The position numbers and the translations under genes were made by a program. DNA of 64,000 nucleotides, from the NCBI RefSeq assembly GCF_050633425.1, contig NZ_JBOEGM010000013.1, forward strand, positions 62,001 to 126,000, written 5' to 3'. The notes beneath the pieces were generated by a model. The model searched no databases, was not told where the DNA came from, and saw only the letters and a program-made list of their open reading frames with translations. The DNA is from Pelagimonas sp050633425. GTDB lineage: Bacteria; Pseudomonadota; Alphaproteobacteria; Rhodobacterales; Rhodobacteraceae. The number at the start of each line of letters is the position of its first letter. Position 1 is the first letter of the stretch. This document shows positions 41,658 through 50,434 of the stretch, piece after piece.

Positions 41658-42026
41658 GTGAGCATTGAGAAAAAGATTGAGCCGAATGTGATGGACAAAA
41701 TGTGCCCGTCTCGTGTTGTGCTCAACCACGTCACAAGTCGCTGGGGGCTGTTGGCACTGATCGCGCTTCAGGAAAAGCCTCTGAGATTCAGTGAATTACG
41801 CCGCATCATTGGGAACGTCAGTGAAAAGATGTTGTCCCAGACGCTCAAAACGTTGGAGAAGGACGGCTTTGTTCATCGTCAATCGTTTGATGTGATGCCC
41901 CCGCATGTCGAATACAGCCTGACATCACACGGTCAAGGCGTCTCGTTGCACGTAAAAGCACTGGCAACCTGGGTCGAAACGAATATTGAAAACCTGCCTT
42001 TGGCGGATGCAACGCCAGCTCAATAA
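41658..42026 (+). CDS. HxlR-family transcriptional regulator
   Basis: The 122-residue protein is one winged helix: CPSRVVLNHVTSRWGLLALIAL, then FSELRRIIGNVSEKMLSQTLKTLEKDGFVHR and an HVEYSLTSHG wing. The Cys at about 16 is placed as in redox- or electrophile-sensing HxlR proteins such as HypR and YodB. GTG start at 41658. Between it and the divergent SnoaL-like gene, AAGTA occurs twice 18 bp apart (41623 and 41641), a possible operator. Confidence 0.9.
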   Translation: MSIEKKIEPNVMDKMCPSRVVLNHVTSRWGLLALIALQEKPLRFSELRRIIGNVSEKMLSQTLKTLEKDGFVHRQSFDVMPPHVEYSLTSHGQGVSLHVKALATWVETNIENLPLADATPAQ

Positions 42027-42406
42027 AACTTAGCTCTCTGCGCATTGCGGACCTTGATGCAGGCTGCAGCAAACACATTTGCAGCCTGGGCCTTTGAACG
42101 ACCGCCTTCGCCCTGTAATTGACGGTGCCGTTGCAACCAGTGTCTGGTTTCCGCCCTTGGTGTCGATCAACACTAACGGCCCATAAGAGACATTCATCAG
42201 GTGAGGACGCGCCGGATGCAGTTTCACCGAACGGGCCTTTCGCTGCGCTCGCGCGATCAACACCTTGACTGAGTTCGGCAGTGCGGGACACTTTTCCACT
42301 CATCTTGTCAATGCCACCTGGCGATGCCTGGATTACCTGTATGGCACCTTCCTGCGGTGCCCTCGCACGCGGCGGGGGGGGGCGGGGTTGAAGCCATTAT
42401 CGTGCG
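42027..42406. other. Gap of about 380 bp without a supported gene
   Basis: A minus-strand frame of about 89 codons (42030-42299) is open but has no family match or ribosome site. A run of nine G at 42374-42382 lies near its right end. Nothing else is recognised. Confidence 0.5.
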
Positions 42407-43651
42407 TTATCTCTTGAATGCGCTGATCACCCCCTCTGTAGGCCTTTGGAGCTCTACGCCAGATTTGGGCCAGCACCATGATCTGTTTTGAACGTATGAC
42501 ACTGCATTGCACTGTTCATACTCCATGCAAATGGACTTGCACCGTGCAAAGCTGACATTGCGAATGCCGTCAGTTGTTAGATCTGCCCCTGGATAGTCTG
42601 TGGCATGCTGATCGATCATTGTTCGGACCGCGATCTGGTTTTGCGTCGGGCAACTACGGATCATTTCGTTCAGCAATCCGCTTCGTATGATCTGTTGGAA
42701 GCCGAAGAACAAATCTCCGCCCGGCGAGACAATCCTCGCGCCGAATTTCTCTGCTCTCATCGCAGGCTGTACCATTTCGGAGGGTATATTAAATACGACT
42801 TTGCCGCGCATGTCTGACCGATCGAGGAGGTCCCAGCGGTCTACTGGGTACCATGAACCATCGATCCCCAGATCGAAAGTTCCGTAGACTGCGAGTTCAG
42901 GCTCATGGAGATCAGCCACTCCAGCAACCCCGGTTTCCGTGCAGAAGAGCGTCAGGAAACTGTCTCCGGTGATCGCAACCTGCTTCATGCGCAGTGCAAT
43001 CTTTCCGTTCAGGTTGATGTAGGAGGCTTGTTCGTCGTAAATGCCATTGGTGACGACACGCCATTTTTCCAAATCCTTCTGCGAGACCCAAAGGATATCG
43101 TTGTGATCGATTGAGGACACCGTCTCGAACAGATCTGGCTCCACCCGGTGGCTCCGAATGTACTCGGAGAGAACTCCGGAGACTGCTTGTCCGATTGCGG
43201 CACCCTCATTGCCATCAAGATCCGTCTCCGTGAATCCAAACCGATGGATGCCGATACGCGCACCGTTAGAGATGTAGCGGTAGTCGGCAGAAATATACGC
43301 GTACACGCAGGCGCTTGCACAGATCGCATCCGGTATATCTGAAGCGCCCACCTGAGCTGAAACGATTGCTGGGATGTCGGCGACATAGTCCCCCATCCTG
43401 AGGCTTTCCATCAAGGAACCTCCTGGGCTATCGAAAATAATGAGGACGTCCCTGACGTCTGAAACATCAGCTTCTTCGATCTTGGCCTTTAGTTTGTCGG
43501 TGTCACCCGTTTGGATTTCTCCAGTGGCGGTGATGTGCAAGGTCGGCTGGCGGATGGGCCGCAGATCAAGTCTCTCTATCGAGAAATCCATGGCCCACGC
43601 AGAAGCTGGCGCTATCAGGCTAACGCAAAAAATTAAAACGAGAAGGTACAT
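42407..43651 (-). CDS. Secreted ClpP-fold protease-like protein with C-terminal PAN/Apple domain
   Basis: The 414-residue protein has a signal peptide (MYLLVLIFCVSLIAPASAWA). Residues about 30-210 form a ClpP/crotonase-fold protease-like domain of the periplasmic COG3904 type: VLIIFDSPGGSLMESLRMG, nucleophile-site Ser113 in DAICASACVYAYI, and His136 in ARIGIHRFGF. The C-terminus has a PAN/Apple-like module with spaced Cys residues (FARCKSICMEYEQCNAVSYV and SWCWPKSGV). The region between, about 225-345, is unassigned. The combination suggests a periplasmic protease or binding protein that docks a glycan or protein. No operon partner is seen. Confidence 0.8.
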   Translation of the reverse strand: MYLLVLIFCVSLIAPASAWAMDFSIERLDLRPIRQPTLHITATGEIQTGDTDKLKAKIEEADVSDVRDVLIIFDSPGGSLMESLRMGDYVADIPAIVSAQVGASDIPDAICASACVYAYISADYRYISNGARIGIHRFGFTETDLDGNEGAAIGQAVSGVLSEYIRSHRVEPDLFETVSSIDHNDILWVSQKDLEKWRVVTNGIYDEQASYINLNGKIALRMKQVAITGDSFLTLFCTETGVAGVADLHEPELAVYGTFDLGIDGSWYPVDRWDLLDRSDMRGKVVFNIPSEMVQPAMRAEKFGARIVSPGGDLFFGFQQIIRSGLLNEMIRSCPTQNQIAVRTMIDQHATDYPGADLTTDGIRNVSFARCKSICMEYEQCNAVSYVQNRSWCWPKSGVELQRPTEGVISAFKR

Positions 43652-44109
43652 CAGATCCCATTTTCACGATGACAAGGGTCCTCGAAAACCTGAATGCAAT
43701 ATTGTGAACTATCAAGGAGATATGTTGGGGGGGCATTGGTTTTTCGGCTGACGCGAGTGACGAGCAATCAATTTCGGCCCGGAGCTGCCTTTGGCTGAGT
43801 GTTTCAACGCTGCGATGCAGCTTTCGCATTACTGCCGTTTGAGCATCTTGCAGCATTTTTGACAGGCGAGTTGTGGCACAGCGGACGAAGCCGACATTTC
43901 TGGCCCTCAGACGAGAGTCCGCTCTCGCGATTCTCCAATTCGTTGTTGTCATAATCCGCTTTTCTCGCACGGCGTCCAAACACAGATTGTGTAGGCAACA
44001 GACATTGCGCGAACGAAAATTTGAGCGCGCCAAACATCGCTATTTCTTTAGGACGGAAGATGACTGCTACTATAATTTTCTGCGTCCGGGCGCACATGCG
44101 GCTTTGAAG
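43652..44109. other. Gap without a supported gene
   Basis: About 460 bp. Minus-strand frames (43620-44033 and 43804-44097) are open, but the residues look like translated non-coding DNA and the frames have no ribosome site. A run of seven or eight G lies near 43726. No element is recognised until the palindrome at 44110. Confidence 0.5.
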
Positions 44110-44141
44110 AACTGTCTCATTTGGTGCTGAATGAGACAGTT
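44110..44141. promoter_or_regulatory. Perfect 12-bp inverted repeat with TGTCTCA-N12-TGAGACA core
   Basis: AACTGTCTCATT (44110-44121) is mirrored by AATGAGACAGTT (44130-44141). The core matches, with the same 12-nt spacer, the element upstream of the E1-alpha gene at 52559-52584. It lies 152 bp before the CMD gene and the Fis-type regulator, so it is a likely operator or activator site for that regulator. Confidence 0.75.
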
Positions 44142-44293
44142 TTCAGTGTGCAAATGCGAAACTCATTTCAGAGGTTTCGCGATTTTCAGCCTCCGATAAT
44201 ACTCGTTTCGAATGCTTGGTAGTAAGGGGAGGCGCAATCGAATGCGATGTGCATTTGCATCGTGGCCTCATAAGTCTGATGGGGGAACGGAAA

Positions 44294-44632
44294 GTGACGG
44301 CGACTTATAAAGACAATGCAACATCAATAGACAAACGAGTGGGGGCTTTGTTTAAGGCCGCGCCGTCGGTCATGATGCCCTACAGCCAGCTCGTTAAGGC
44401 GGCTTCCGCTGACAGCGCTTTGCAGAGTAAGACCAAAGAGCTCATCGCGTTTTCAATATCGATTGCCATTAGATGTGAAGACTGCATCGTGTTTCACCTG
44501 CGCGCAGCATTAAACCATGGAGCCAGCCGGGAAGAGGTGATCGAAGCAATCTCGGTCGCGATTGAAATGGGTGGCGGCCCGTCGGTGGTCTATGGTGGCC
44601 GTGCGCTGGAAGCGCTTGAGGATCTGGCGTGA
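44294..44632 (+). CDS. Carboxymuconolactone decarboxylase/AhpD-like protein
   Basis: The 112-residue protein is a single CMD domain: TKELIAFSISIAIRCEDCIVFHLRAALNHGASREEVIEAI with a C-x-x-C pair and the following His, as in AhpD-type proteins. It could act as a small thiol-peroxidase or a decarboxylase-like enzyme. The GTG at 44294 follows GGGGGA and gives the usual family start; an ATG at 44279 is an alternative. It lies between the TGTCTCA palindrome and the Fis-type regulator, 117 bp before the latter. Confidence 0.85.
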   Translation: MTATYKDNATSIDKRVGALFKAAPSVMMPYSQLVKAASADSALQSKTKELIAFSISIAIRCEDCIVFHLRAALNHGASREEVIEAISVAIEMGGGPSVVYGGRALEALEDLA

Positions 44633-44749
44633 TCGCCTGCCCGAGACACGCCAGATTGGACAGAGCGCAATATATGAACAACAATCATCAGTGAAGACAA
44701 AGCCGTTTGAACAGTTGAAAATCGAAAGGAACTTACGATTTCAGGGTCT

Positions 44750-46468
44750 ATGGACAGGTCATCGATAGACAATCTACTTCGGTCCTCTAAGGACCGGAGC
44801 CGGTCCCTGCATAACCTGTCTTCGAGCACCAAATCGCCGATCCTCCGATTGCAGGCCAATGAAATCGCTTATCGCAACGAGAAGTTTCTTGATCAGATTG
44901 GCGGGGCTGTGTCTGAGGTCGACAACTCCGCCGTGCTGCCAAGCCGGTCAAGATATTGTCTGCTGATTACCGACGCCGATGGCATTGTCATCGAATCCTA
45001 TGCGCCGGAAGGTCTAAAGATGGAGTTTCAAAGAAGCGGACTTGTCCGAGGTGGGGTTTGGGATGAACGTGTTGCCGGTACAAACGGTATCGCGATGTCA
45101 TTGCATAGCGGGCGCGTTCTGACAGTTTTCGGCGAGGAACATTTCTACAATTGTTTTCATGACTTCAGCTGCAGTTCCGCACCGTTGGCCGATGCGGAAA
45201 ACAATCTGATTGGCACCATAACGCTGGTCGGCTCAGCACGCCGCCGGCAAGAAGAACATGCTCTATGTGAACAGGTCGTCAGGCGCGCGTCGCGGCAATT
45301 TCAAACACGGCTCTTCCGCAATTTTCATGCCGATAAACTCACGGGACGGGTGCTGTCGCGCGACCTTAAGGCACGCAGAAGTTTCGAAACTCTGGTGGCA
45401 TGTGACGAAGACGGAACTGTGATCTCGCATTTGCCGCTATGGCGCGATCGCGCACGCCCTGCAGAGCATCAGAATCTGACAGGGCAACACATATCTGATA
45501 TTAAAGGTCTGGAAATTACCCTCCGTGGGCCAGCCACTGTGCCACCACAACGCAGGGTAACGCAGCCGAATACGCCACGCATCGCGGCGCGTGTGGAAAA
45601 AGAAACAACACTGGGCCGTCTGATTTCAGAGGGCGGTGGGCTTGCAATTCTTGCTGAACGGGCCCGCAAACTCGTTGCCCATCGCGTACCGCTGCTTATT
45701 TGTGGTGAACCGGGTGTTGGCGTGGATGGGTTTGCAAGAGCCCTGCTGGAAGAACAATCCCTGATTTCGCCCATGGGGCTAACACTCGATGCGGCCAACA
45801 GCCAAGCCGAGGTTGACCTGGAAGACGCCCTGAACAGCCTAGATTTTCTCAGTGAATATCCTGTCGACAACGTGGTTCCAACATTGATCCTGCGAAATAT
45901 TGAAAGCCTGCCGCCACAAGCGCAGATCACCCTAGAACGCTTTCTTGATGTTGACCCGATGGAGGCACAAACGAAGGCAGAGCCCCCTGCGGTGCTGTTC
46001 ACAACAGACAAAAACTGGGCGGAGCTGGAAGCCGCCGACACCATTCCTAAAAGCCTTCTCTACCTCTTGGGTCAATCGGTGGTGGAACTGCCGCCCATCG
46101 CGGCACGGGACCCTGAAACCGTGCTTGAAAACGTGATCGCGGAGGGGTTTGCAGACCCGCTCGAGGTCGCCGACAATGCCCGTGATGTGTTGGTCAGCTA
46201 TCATTGGCCGGGCAACCGGCGCGAAATGCGCAGCGTCATACGAGAGGCCGTGATCTGCGGCAATGGCAAGCGGATCAATGTGACTGATTTACCGGCGCGC
46301 TTGCTTGCCTCGCGCGAAGAAAACGCCAAAGCCCAAACGCGCGCTTCGCTCAAGGATGCACTCGACAGTTCAAACTGGAACGTCTCAAAGGCCGCGCGGC
46401 TATTGGGCAAGAGCCGTGCAACGGTAAATCGCTGGATCGCCTCCGAAGGCTTGCAGCGGCCAGAATAG
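44750..46468 (+). CDS. AcoR-like regulator with GAF domain, degenerate AAA+ domain and Fis-type HTH
   Basis: The 572-residue protein follows the AcoR plan. A GAF sensor lies near 55-200 (ERVAGTNGIAMSLHSG), an AAA+ region at about 290-500, and a Fis-type HTH at the C-terminus (NWNVSKAARLLGKSRATVNRWI). The AAA+ part is broken as an ATPase: the Walker A is GEPGVGVDGF instead of G-x-x-G-x-G-K, and the GAFTGA loop that contacts sigma-54 is missing. It keeps SYHWPGNRREMR. So it is probably a sigma-54-independent regulator using GAF and HTH. It is convergent with the dehydrogenase operon and shares a palindrome with it. Confidence 0.88.
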   Translation: MDRSSIDNLLRSSKDRSRSLHNLSSSTKSPILRLQANEIAYRNEKFLDQIGGAVSEVDNSAVLPSRSRYCLLITDADGIVIESYAPEGLKMEFQRSGLVRGGVWDERVAGTNGIAMSLHSGRVLTVFGEEHFYNCFHDFSCSSAPLADAENNLIGTITLVGSARRRQEEHALCEQVVRRASRQFQTRLFRNFHADKLTGRVLSRDLKARRSFETLVACDEDGTVISHLPLWRDRARPAEHQNLTGQHISDIKGLEITLRGPATVPPQRRVTQPNTPRIAARVEKETTLGRLISEGGGLAILAERARKLVAHRVPLLICGEPGVGVDGFARALLEEQSLISPMGLTLDAANSQAEVDLEDALNSLDFLSEYPVDNVVPTLILRNIESLPPQAQITLERFLDVDPMEAQTKAEPPAVLFTTDKNWAELEAADTIPKSLLYLLGQSVVELPPIAARDPETVLENVIAEGFADPLEVADNARDVLVSYHWPGNRREMRSVIREAVICGNGKRINVTDLPARLLASREENAKAQTRASLKDALDSSNWNVSKAARLLGKSRATVNRWIASEGLQRPE

Positions 46469-46481
46469 GGATCACAAAACA

Positions 46482-46513
46482 AATACGGCCGGGCATCAGA
46501 GCCCGGCCGTATT
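46482..46513. terminator. Bidirectional terminator between convergent regulator and GMC genes
   Basis: AATACGGCCGGGC (46482-46494) pairs perfectly with GCCCGGCCGTATT (46501-46513) over 13 bp, loop ATCAGA. It lies 13 bp past the regulator stop and 22 bp past the GMC stop on the other strand. Confidence 0.85.
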
Positions 46514-46535
46514 GAGGGAGGTAACTCCAGATCGC

Positions 46536-48113
46536 TCAGATGTTCTGCGCGTTCATCTCCTGCGCGATATATGCCGCCTGCCGTATGGCCAAGGCCACGA
46601 TGGTCAGGGTCGGATTACAGGCCGCCGACGACGTGAACTGACTGCCATCCGAGACAAAGAGGTTGTCAATGTCATGCGCCTGCCCAAAAGCATTGACCAC
46701 CCCCTTGGACGCATCCGCATGCATCCGGTTCGTGCCCATGTTGTGGGTCGCCGGATAGGCCGGCAGCTCATAGACATCGGTGGCCCCAACGGATTCGTAG
46801 ATTTGAGCGGATGTCTCATACATATGCGACGTCATTTCATAGTCATTGTTATGCGGCGTTTTCGAGACGATCGGCACCGGCAACCCGTATTGGTCCACTT
46901 CGCTGTCATGTAGGGTGATCCCATTGCGCTCCTGCGCCAGATCTTCGCCGAGCACCCAGACGCCGGACATCCGGTCGTAGTTCTCCAACGCGCCAGCCAC
47001 GCTGCGGCCCCAGCCGGTATTGCCCGGCTCAAGGAAGGCCGCCATGAACGGCAGGCCCAGTGACAGGAACTCAAGGTAATAGCCCCCCGCAAAGCCGCGC
47101 CCTGCGTCGTGATAGACCTCGTCACCGACGATCCCGGCCACGGATGTGCCGCGATACATATGCACCTTTTCGGGCAGCACCGCGTAAACCCCACCTGTGG
47201 TGTGGTTCATGTAGTTCTTGCCCACCTGACCTGAAGAGTTGGCCAAGCCATCGGGGAACATGTTGGACGCGGAATTGAGCAACATGCGCGGGCTTTCAAT
47301 GGAATTCCCGGCCACGCAGACCACACGCGCCTTCTGACGATGTTGGTTGCCCTGCTTGTCGGCGTAGACCACCGCATTCGCTTTGCCCGCGTCATCATGC
47401 TCGATCCGCAGAACCATGGCGTCGGTGCGGATTTCGCACTTGCCGGTGTCTTCGGCGCGGGGCAGTTCGGTATACATGGTCGACCATTTCGCACCAATAG
47501 CGCAGCCCTGCATACAAAAGCCGATCTGATGGCACGCCGGCCGGTCGTCGCGCTCAACCGAGTTGATCGCCATCGGTCCGGAGCGATAATCGCTGCGGCC
47601 TGTACGGCGGCAACCTTCGGCCAGCACACGAAAGCCGTTGTTCCAAGGCAGGTGCGGCATGCCGGTGGTTTTGCCGGTCACGCCCATCTTCAGTTCGGCC
47701 TTTTCATACCAAGGCGTCATTTCCGCCAGATCGATGGGCCAGTCTTCGACATTGGCCCCGTCAATGCTGCCGTATGTGCTGCGGGTTTTGAACTCATAGT
47801 CCTTGAACCTCAGAGCAACGCCTGCCCAGTGGACCGTTGAACCGCCATAGCCCTTCACGATCCAGGCGGGCAGATTTGGGTGGTTCACAGACCCGTGCCA
47901 GCCCCCGCCGGAATAGCGCTTGTCCAGCCAGGAGATTTTGTTGAACATCGCCCATTCGTCATTTTCGATGTCGCCCATGTCGAAACGTTTACCCGCTTCG
48001 AGGACCACAGACTTGATACCTTTTTGGGCCAGTTCGTTTGCCAAGGTGCCACCACCCGCGCCAGAGCCGATGATGACAACGACGCTATCGTCGTTCAGAT
48101 CAAATTGTGCCAT
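46536..48113 (-). CDS. GMC-family FAD-dependent alcohol/sugar dehydrogenase
   Basis: The 525-residue flavoprotein has the FAD loop SVVVIIGSGAGGGTLANELAQKG, the GMC signature GYGGSTVHWAGVALRF, and the C-terminal SSAACNPTLTIVALAIR with conserved Asn and THNMGTNRMHAD. It resembles the large subunits of membrane-bound gluconate/sorbitol-type dehydrogenases. It has no signal peptide and probably leaves the cytoplasm with the Tat-exported small subunit encoded 15 bp upstream. No cytochrome subunit gene is nearby. The substrate is unknown; a polyol or alcohol is likely. Confidence 0.92.
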   Translation of the reverse strand: MAQFDLNDDSVVVIIGSGAGGGTLANELAQKGIKSVVLEAGKRFDMGDIENDEWAMFNKISWLDKRYSGGGWHGSVNHPNLPAWIVKGYGGSTVHWAGVALRFKDYEFKTRSTYGSIDGANVEDWPIDLAEMTPWYEKAELKMGVTGKTTGMPHLPWNNGFRVLAEGCRRTGRSDYRSGPMAINSVERDDRPACHQIGFCMQGCAIGAKWSTMYTELPRAEDTGKCEIRTDAMVLRIEHDDAGKANAVVYADKQGNQHRQKARVVCVAGNSIESPRMLLNSASNMFPDGLANSSGQVGKNYMNHTTGGVYAVLPEKVHMYRGTSVAGIVGDEVYHDAGRGFAGGYYLEFLSLGLPFMAAFLEPGNTGWGRSVAGALENYDRMSGVWVLGEDLAQERNGITLHDSEVDQYGLPVPIVSKTPHNNDYEMTSHMYETSAQIYESVGATDVYELPAYPATHNMGTNRMHADASKGVVNAFGQAHDIDNLFVSDGSQFTSSAACNPTLTIVALAIRQAAYIAQEMNAQNI

Positions 48114-48128
48114 TTTTCCGCCCTCCCG

Positions 48129-48719
48129 CTATTGGACTTCAGCCATGCGTTCTTCGAGGGTTGGACCCTCTGGAACGAATGTGATGTCGGAAAAACCACG
48201 GTCGATATAGCCGCCATGCTCGACCGAGGATCCCTCGTAGCCGAGCAGCGGCCAGACATCCTTATTGTCGTAGATGCCGAAATAGGCGGTCCAGCGGACT
48301 CCTTGGAAAAAGCTGGCATGCTGGAAGTGCCTGAGAATACCCTCGCGGGCATCGGGATTTTCTATGTCGACATAGGGGACACCAAAAAGCTCCTGCGCTT
48401 TGGCATCAATTTTGCCAAGACCCTCGGTCAGGTCTTTGGCCATGTCGGAATTGGACACGGCATTGGAGGTGACGGTCGCGACAATCGCCTTGTAGTGCGA
48501 CAGCTGCAGAATATCGGGGTGCGGGTAAATATCCTGTACCATGCGCAGCAGACTTGCGCCCAGTGTTTCGTTCAAGACGTTTGATGCCGCAAAGGCCGCG
48601 CCGCCAAGCATTGCGCTTGTCGTGATGCCAGCCATGGTGGTTGTCATCAGGAACATTCGGCGGCTCATGCCTTCGTGCGTCTCATCAGATCTGTTCAGCC
48701 GGTGAATGGGTATAGTCAT
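48129..48719 (-). CDS. Gluconate 2-dehydrogenase subunit 3-family protein, Tat signal
   Basis: The 196-residue protein starts with a twin-arginine signal (GMSRRMFLMTTTMAGIT followed by a hydrophobic stretch to AAFAAS). The mature part (LLRMVQDIYPHPDILQLSHYK, then FQGVRWTAYFGIYDN) matches the small subunit of gluconate 2-dehydrogenase-type complexes. It probably carries the folded GMC partner across the membrane. The ATG at 48719 follows GGAGGA; the TTG at 48734 lies in the ribosome site. It is 15 bp before the GMC gene. Confidence 0.9.
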   Translation of the reverse strand: MTIPIHRLNRSDETHEGMSRRMFLMTTTMAGITTSAMLGGAAFAASNVLNETLGASLLRMVQDIYPHPDILQLSHYKAIVATVTSNAVSNSDMAKDLTEGLGKIDAKAQELFGVPYVDIENPDAREGILRHFQHASFFQGVRWTAYFGIYDNKDVWPLLGYEGSSVEHGGYIDRGFSDITFVPEGPTLEERMAEVQ

Positions 48720-48752
48720 GTCGTCTCCTCCCAATTGGGTTCTTGTTTGCGG

Positions 48753-49451
48753 TCAAGCCGCTTGGTTTTCGCGCAGCGAAAGTGAAGAAAGCCGATCCTC
48801 CGCGGCTCTGATCAACGCTCCGGGAAAGCTGGTTTGGTGCATATTTTCGGGCATAAGTGCGAAAAGCGGCGCATGGGCTTCGGGGCGTAGCACCGGTGCG
48901 TCCGGAAAAGCCGCCTGGTGCAGCAGGCAAAGCTCGGCCCAGTGGCCGGGGTCAGGCAGATGCAGCAGGATTGCCGCATGCAGCAAAGCCACCCGGCCAC
49001 TGCGCGTGCTGCGCCAGCGTTGCGCGGTGCCGGCCAGCTTGCGCTCACCGGCCAGCACATTCCACGCACCATCACAAAAGGCCCCCGGACATGCGCCCGT
49101 ATGAGCCGAGATATCAAATCTGCTCAGCGCCTCGGTGAGCGTCCCGCAAATCAGACGATACCCGTCCTCAAGGGTAAAGCCAGATGGACAGGGCAAAACC
49201 ATGGCCAGGTTCAGAGTGCAGGCCCCTTGCGGCACGATGCCGCCGCCCGTGCCGCGCGTCACGACACCAAGCCCCGCGCGTTTGATGTCACGCATCACCG
49301 ACTGGGTGCCCGTGCGCCGGGCAATGGCAGAGGGCAGCACAAGCGCGCTTTCATCTGCCTGCCACAGCAGCAAGGCGGCTCGCCCGGCCTGCAACAGCGC
49401 GGCCTCACGCGCGATACCATCGGCGGCTGAGGCGAAGGGCGCGATGATCAT
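48753..49451 (-). CDS. Lipoate-protein ligase-like protein of the E1/E2 operon
   Basis: The 232-residue protein has the biotin/lipoate A-B ligase fold: VTRGTGGGIVPQGACTLNLA (RR-x-x-GGG-like loop) and NVLAGERKLAGTAQRWR with the catalytic Lys in G-x-K-L-x-G-T-A-Q. It is likely to attach lipoyl groups to the small lipoyl protein encoded two genes upstream, as either ligase or transferase. The ATG at 49451 overlaps the E2 stop by 4 nt. Having such an enzyme in the same operon as its likely target is unusual and suggests a dedicated system. Confidence 0.85.
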   Translation of the reverse strand: MIIAPFASAADGIAREAALLQAGRAALLLWQADESALVLPSAIARRTGTQSVMRDIKRAGLGVVTRGTGGGIVPQGACTLNLAMVLPCPSGFTLEDGYRLICGTLTEALSRFDISAHTGACPGAFCDGAWNVLAGERKLAGTAQRWRSTRSGRVALLHAAILLHLPDPGHWAELCLLHQAAFPDAPVLRPEAHAPLFALMPENMHQTSFPGALIRAAEDRLSSLSLRENQAA

Positions 49452-50134
49452 GGTGAGAAGTCCTCGATCGTCTTGCACAGATGGGTCAGAAAATCGGCCG
49501 CAGGGGCACCATCGATGGCGCGATGATCAAAGGTTAGCGACAGCCCGGCATAGGATTTCCAGACCAGTGTACCGCCCTCCCGAACCGGCGTTTCGACACC
49601 GCGGCCGATGCCAAGGATCGCGATCTGGGGCGTATTGATGATCGGCGTAAATTGCTCAACCCTGGACAGGCCCAGATTGGACACCGTAAAGGTGCCGCCC
49701 GTCATTTCGGGCACTGTCAGCTTGTTCGTGCGTGCCCGTTCGGCCAGGTCGCGACGTGCCGCCCGAAGCTGTTGCAAGTCCATCTCGCCCGCCCTGAAAA
49801 TCGCAGGCGCGGCAAGCAGGTTGCCCGGCAGGGCGATGGCCACACCAAGATCAATGTCCGCAGACAAATTTATCTCGCGCCCCTGCATTGTTCCATTGAT
49901 GTCCGGGTGCGATTTTAGTGTTTGAACCACCGCGCCCATCACTAGGTCTTCGACCGAAAGTGATATCCCGTCGCTCTTGAACCGCGCTTTGGCGGCCAGC
50001 ACAGCGCTCATGTCGGCGCGTGCATGGTGGGTCAGCTGGGCCGCCGTTTGGAGCGACGCAACCATCTTGTCTGCGATCATCGCCCGCGCACCGCGAAGGG
50101 GGACGATCGTCTGTTCAGTAAGCTCGAGCGTCAT
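49448..50134 (-). CDS. 2-oxoacid dehydrogenase E2 acyltransferase, catalytic domain only
   Basis: The 228-residue protein has only the acyltransferase core: VPLRGARAMIADKMVASLQ at the start, GGTFTVSNLGLSRVEQFTPIINTP, and catalytic LTFDHRAIDGAPAADFL with His and Asp. The usual N-terminal lipoyl and E1/E3-binding domains are absent. The lipoyl domain is encoded by the next gene upstream, with which this start overlaps by 4 nt. E2 is thus split in two. Confidence 0.92.
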   Translation of the reverse strand: MTLELTEQTIVPLRGARAMIADKMVASLQTAAQLTHHARADMSAVLAAKARFKSDGISLSVEDLVMGAVVQTLKSHPDINGTMQGREINLSADIDLGVAIALPGNLLAAPAIFRAGEMDLQQLRAARRDLAERARTNKLTVPEMTGGTFTVSNLGLSRVEQFTPIINTPQIAILGIGRGVETPVREGGTLVWKSYAGLSLTFDHRAIDGAPAADFLTHLCKTIEDFSP

Positions 50135-50364
50135 GAGATTGACCCGATGACATCGCCTTTGCCAGCGACCTCGTCCTGTGCTTTTGCGATGCTCAGGGTC
50201 CCGCTCGCGGGCGCTGTCACTTCATACTGAACCTTTGCGGTCATGATCTCGGCGATCAACGCGCCCTCGGAGACCTGAGCGCCATCGCTTGCCAACCAAG
50301 CTGTGATGACGCACTCGTCGTCACCTTCCCAAAGATCGCGATCTATGATGATATCCGTTGCCAT
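50131..50364 (-). CDS. Stand-alone lipoyl-domain protein
   Basis: The 77-residue protein is a single biotinyl/lipoyl domain: GALIAEIMTAKVQYEVTAP with the lipoyl-Lys in TAK at about 44, then SGTLSIAKAQDEVAGKGDV. The T-A-K context matches lipoyl domains of branched-chain and acetoin-type E2 proteins. It has no linker or catalytic domain. It would carry the acyl group between E1 and the separate E2. It is 70 bp after E1-beta and overlaps E2. Confidence 0.92.
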   Translation of the reverse strand: MATDIIIDRDLWEGDDECVITAWLASDGAQVSEGALIAEIMTAKVQYEVTAPASGTLSIAKAQDEVAGKGDVIGSIS

Positions 50365-50434
50365 TTTGGCATACTCCTATTGTTGCCTCCCCGACGGATC
50401 GGGGAGGTTGGGTTGTCTGGAATTGTTGATGGGA

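Noticed and set aside
43620..44097. Minus-strand frames of about 100-137 codons
   Set aside because: No ribosome site, odd composition and overlap with the ClpP-fold gene; not supported as genes.
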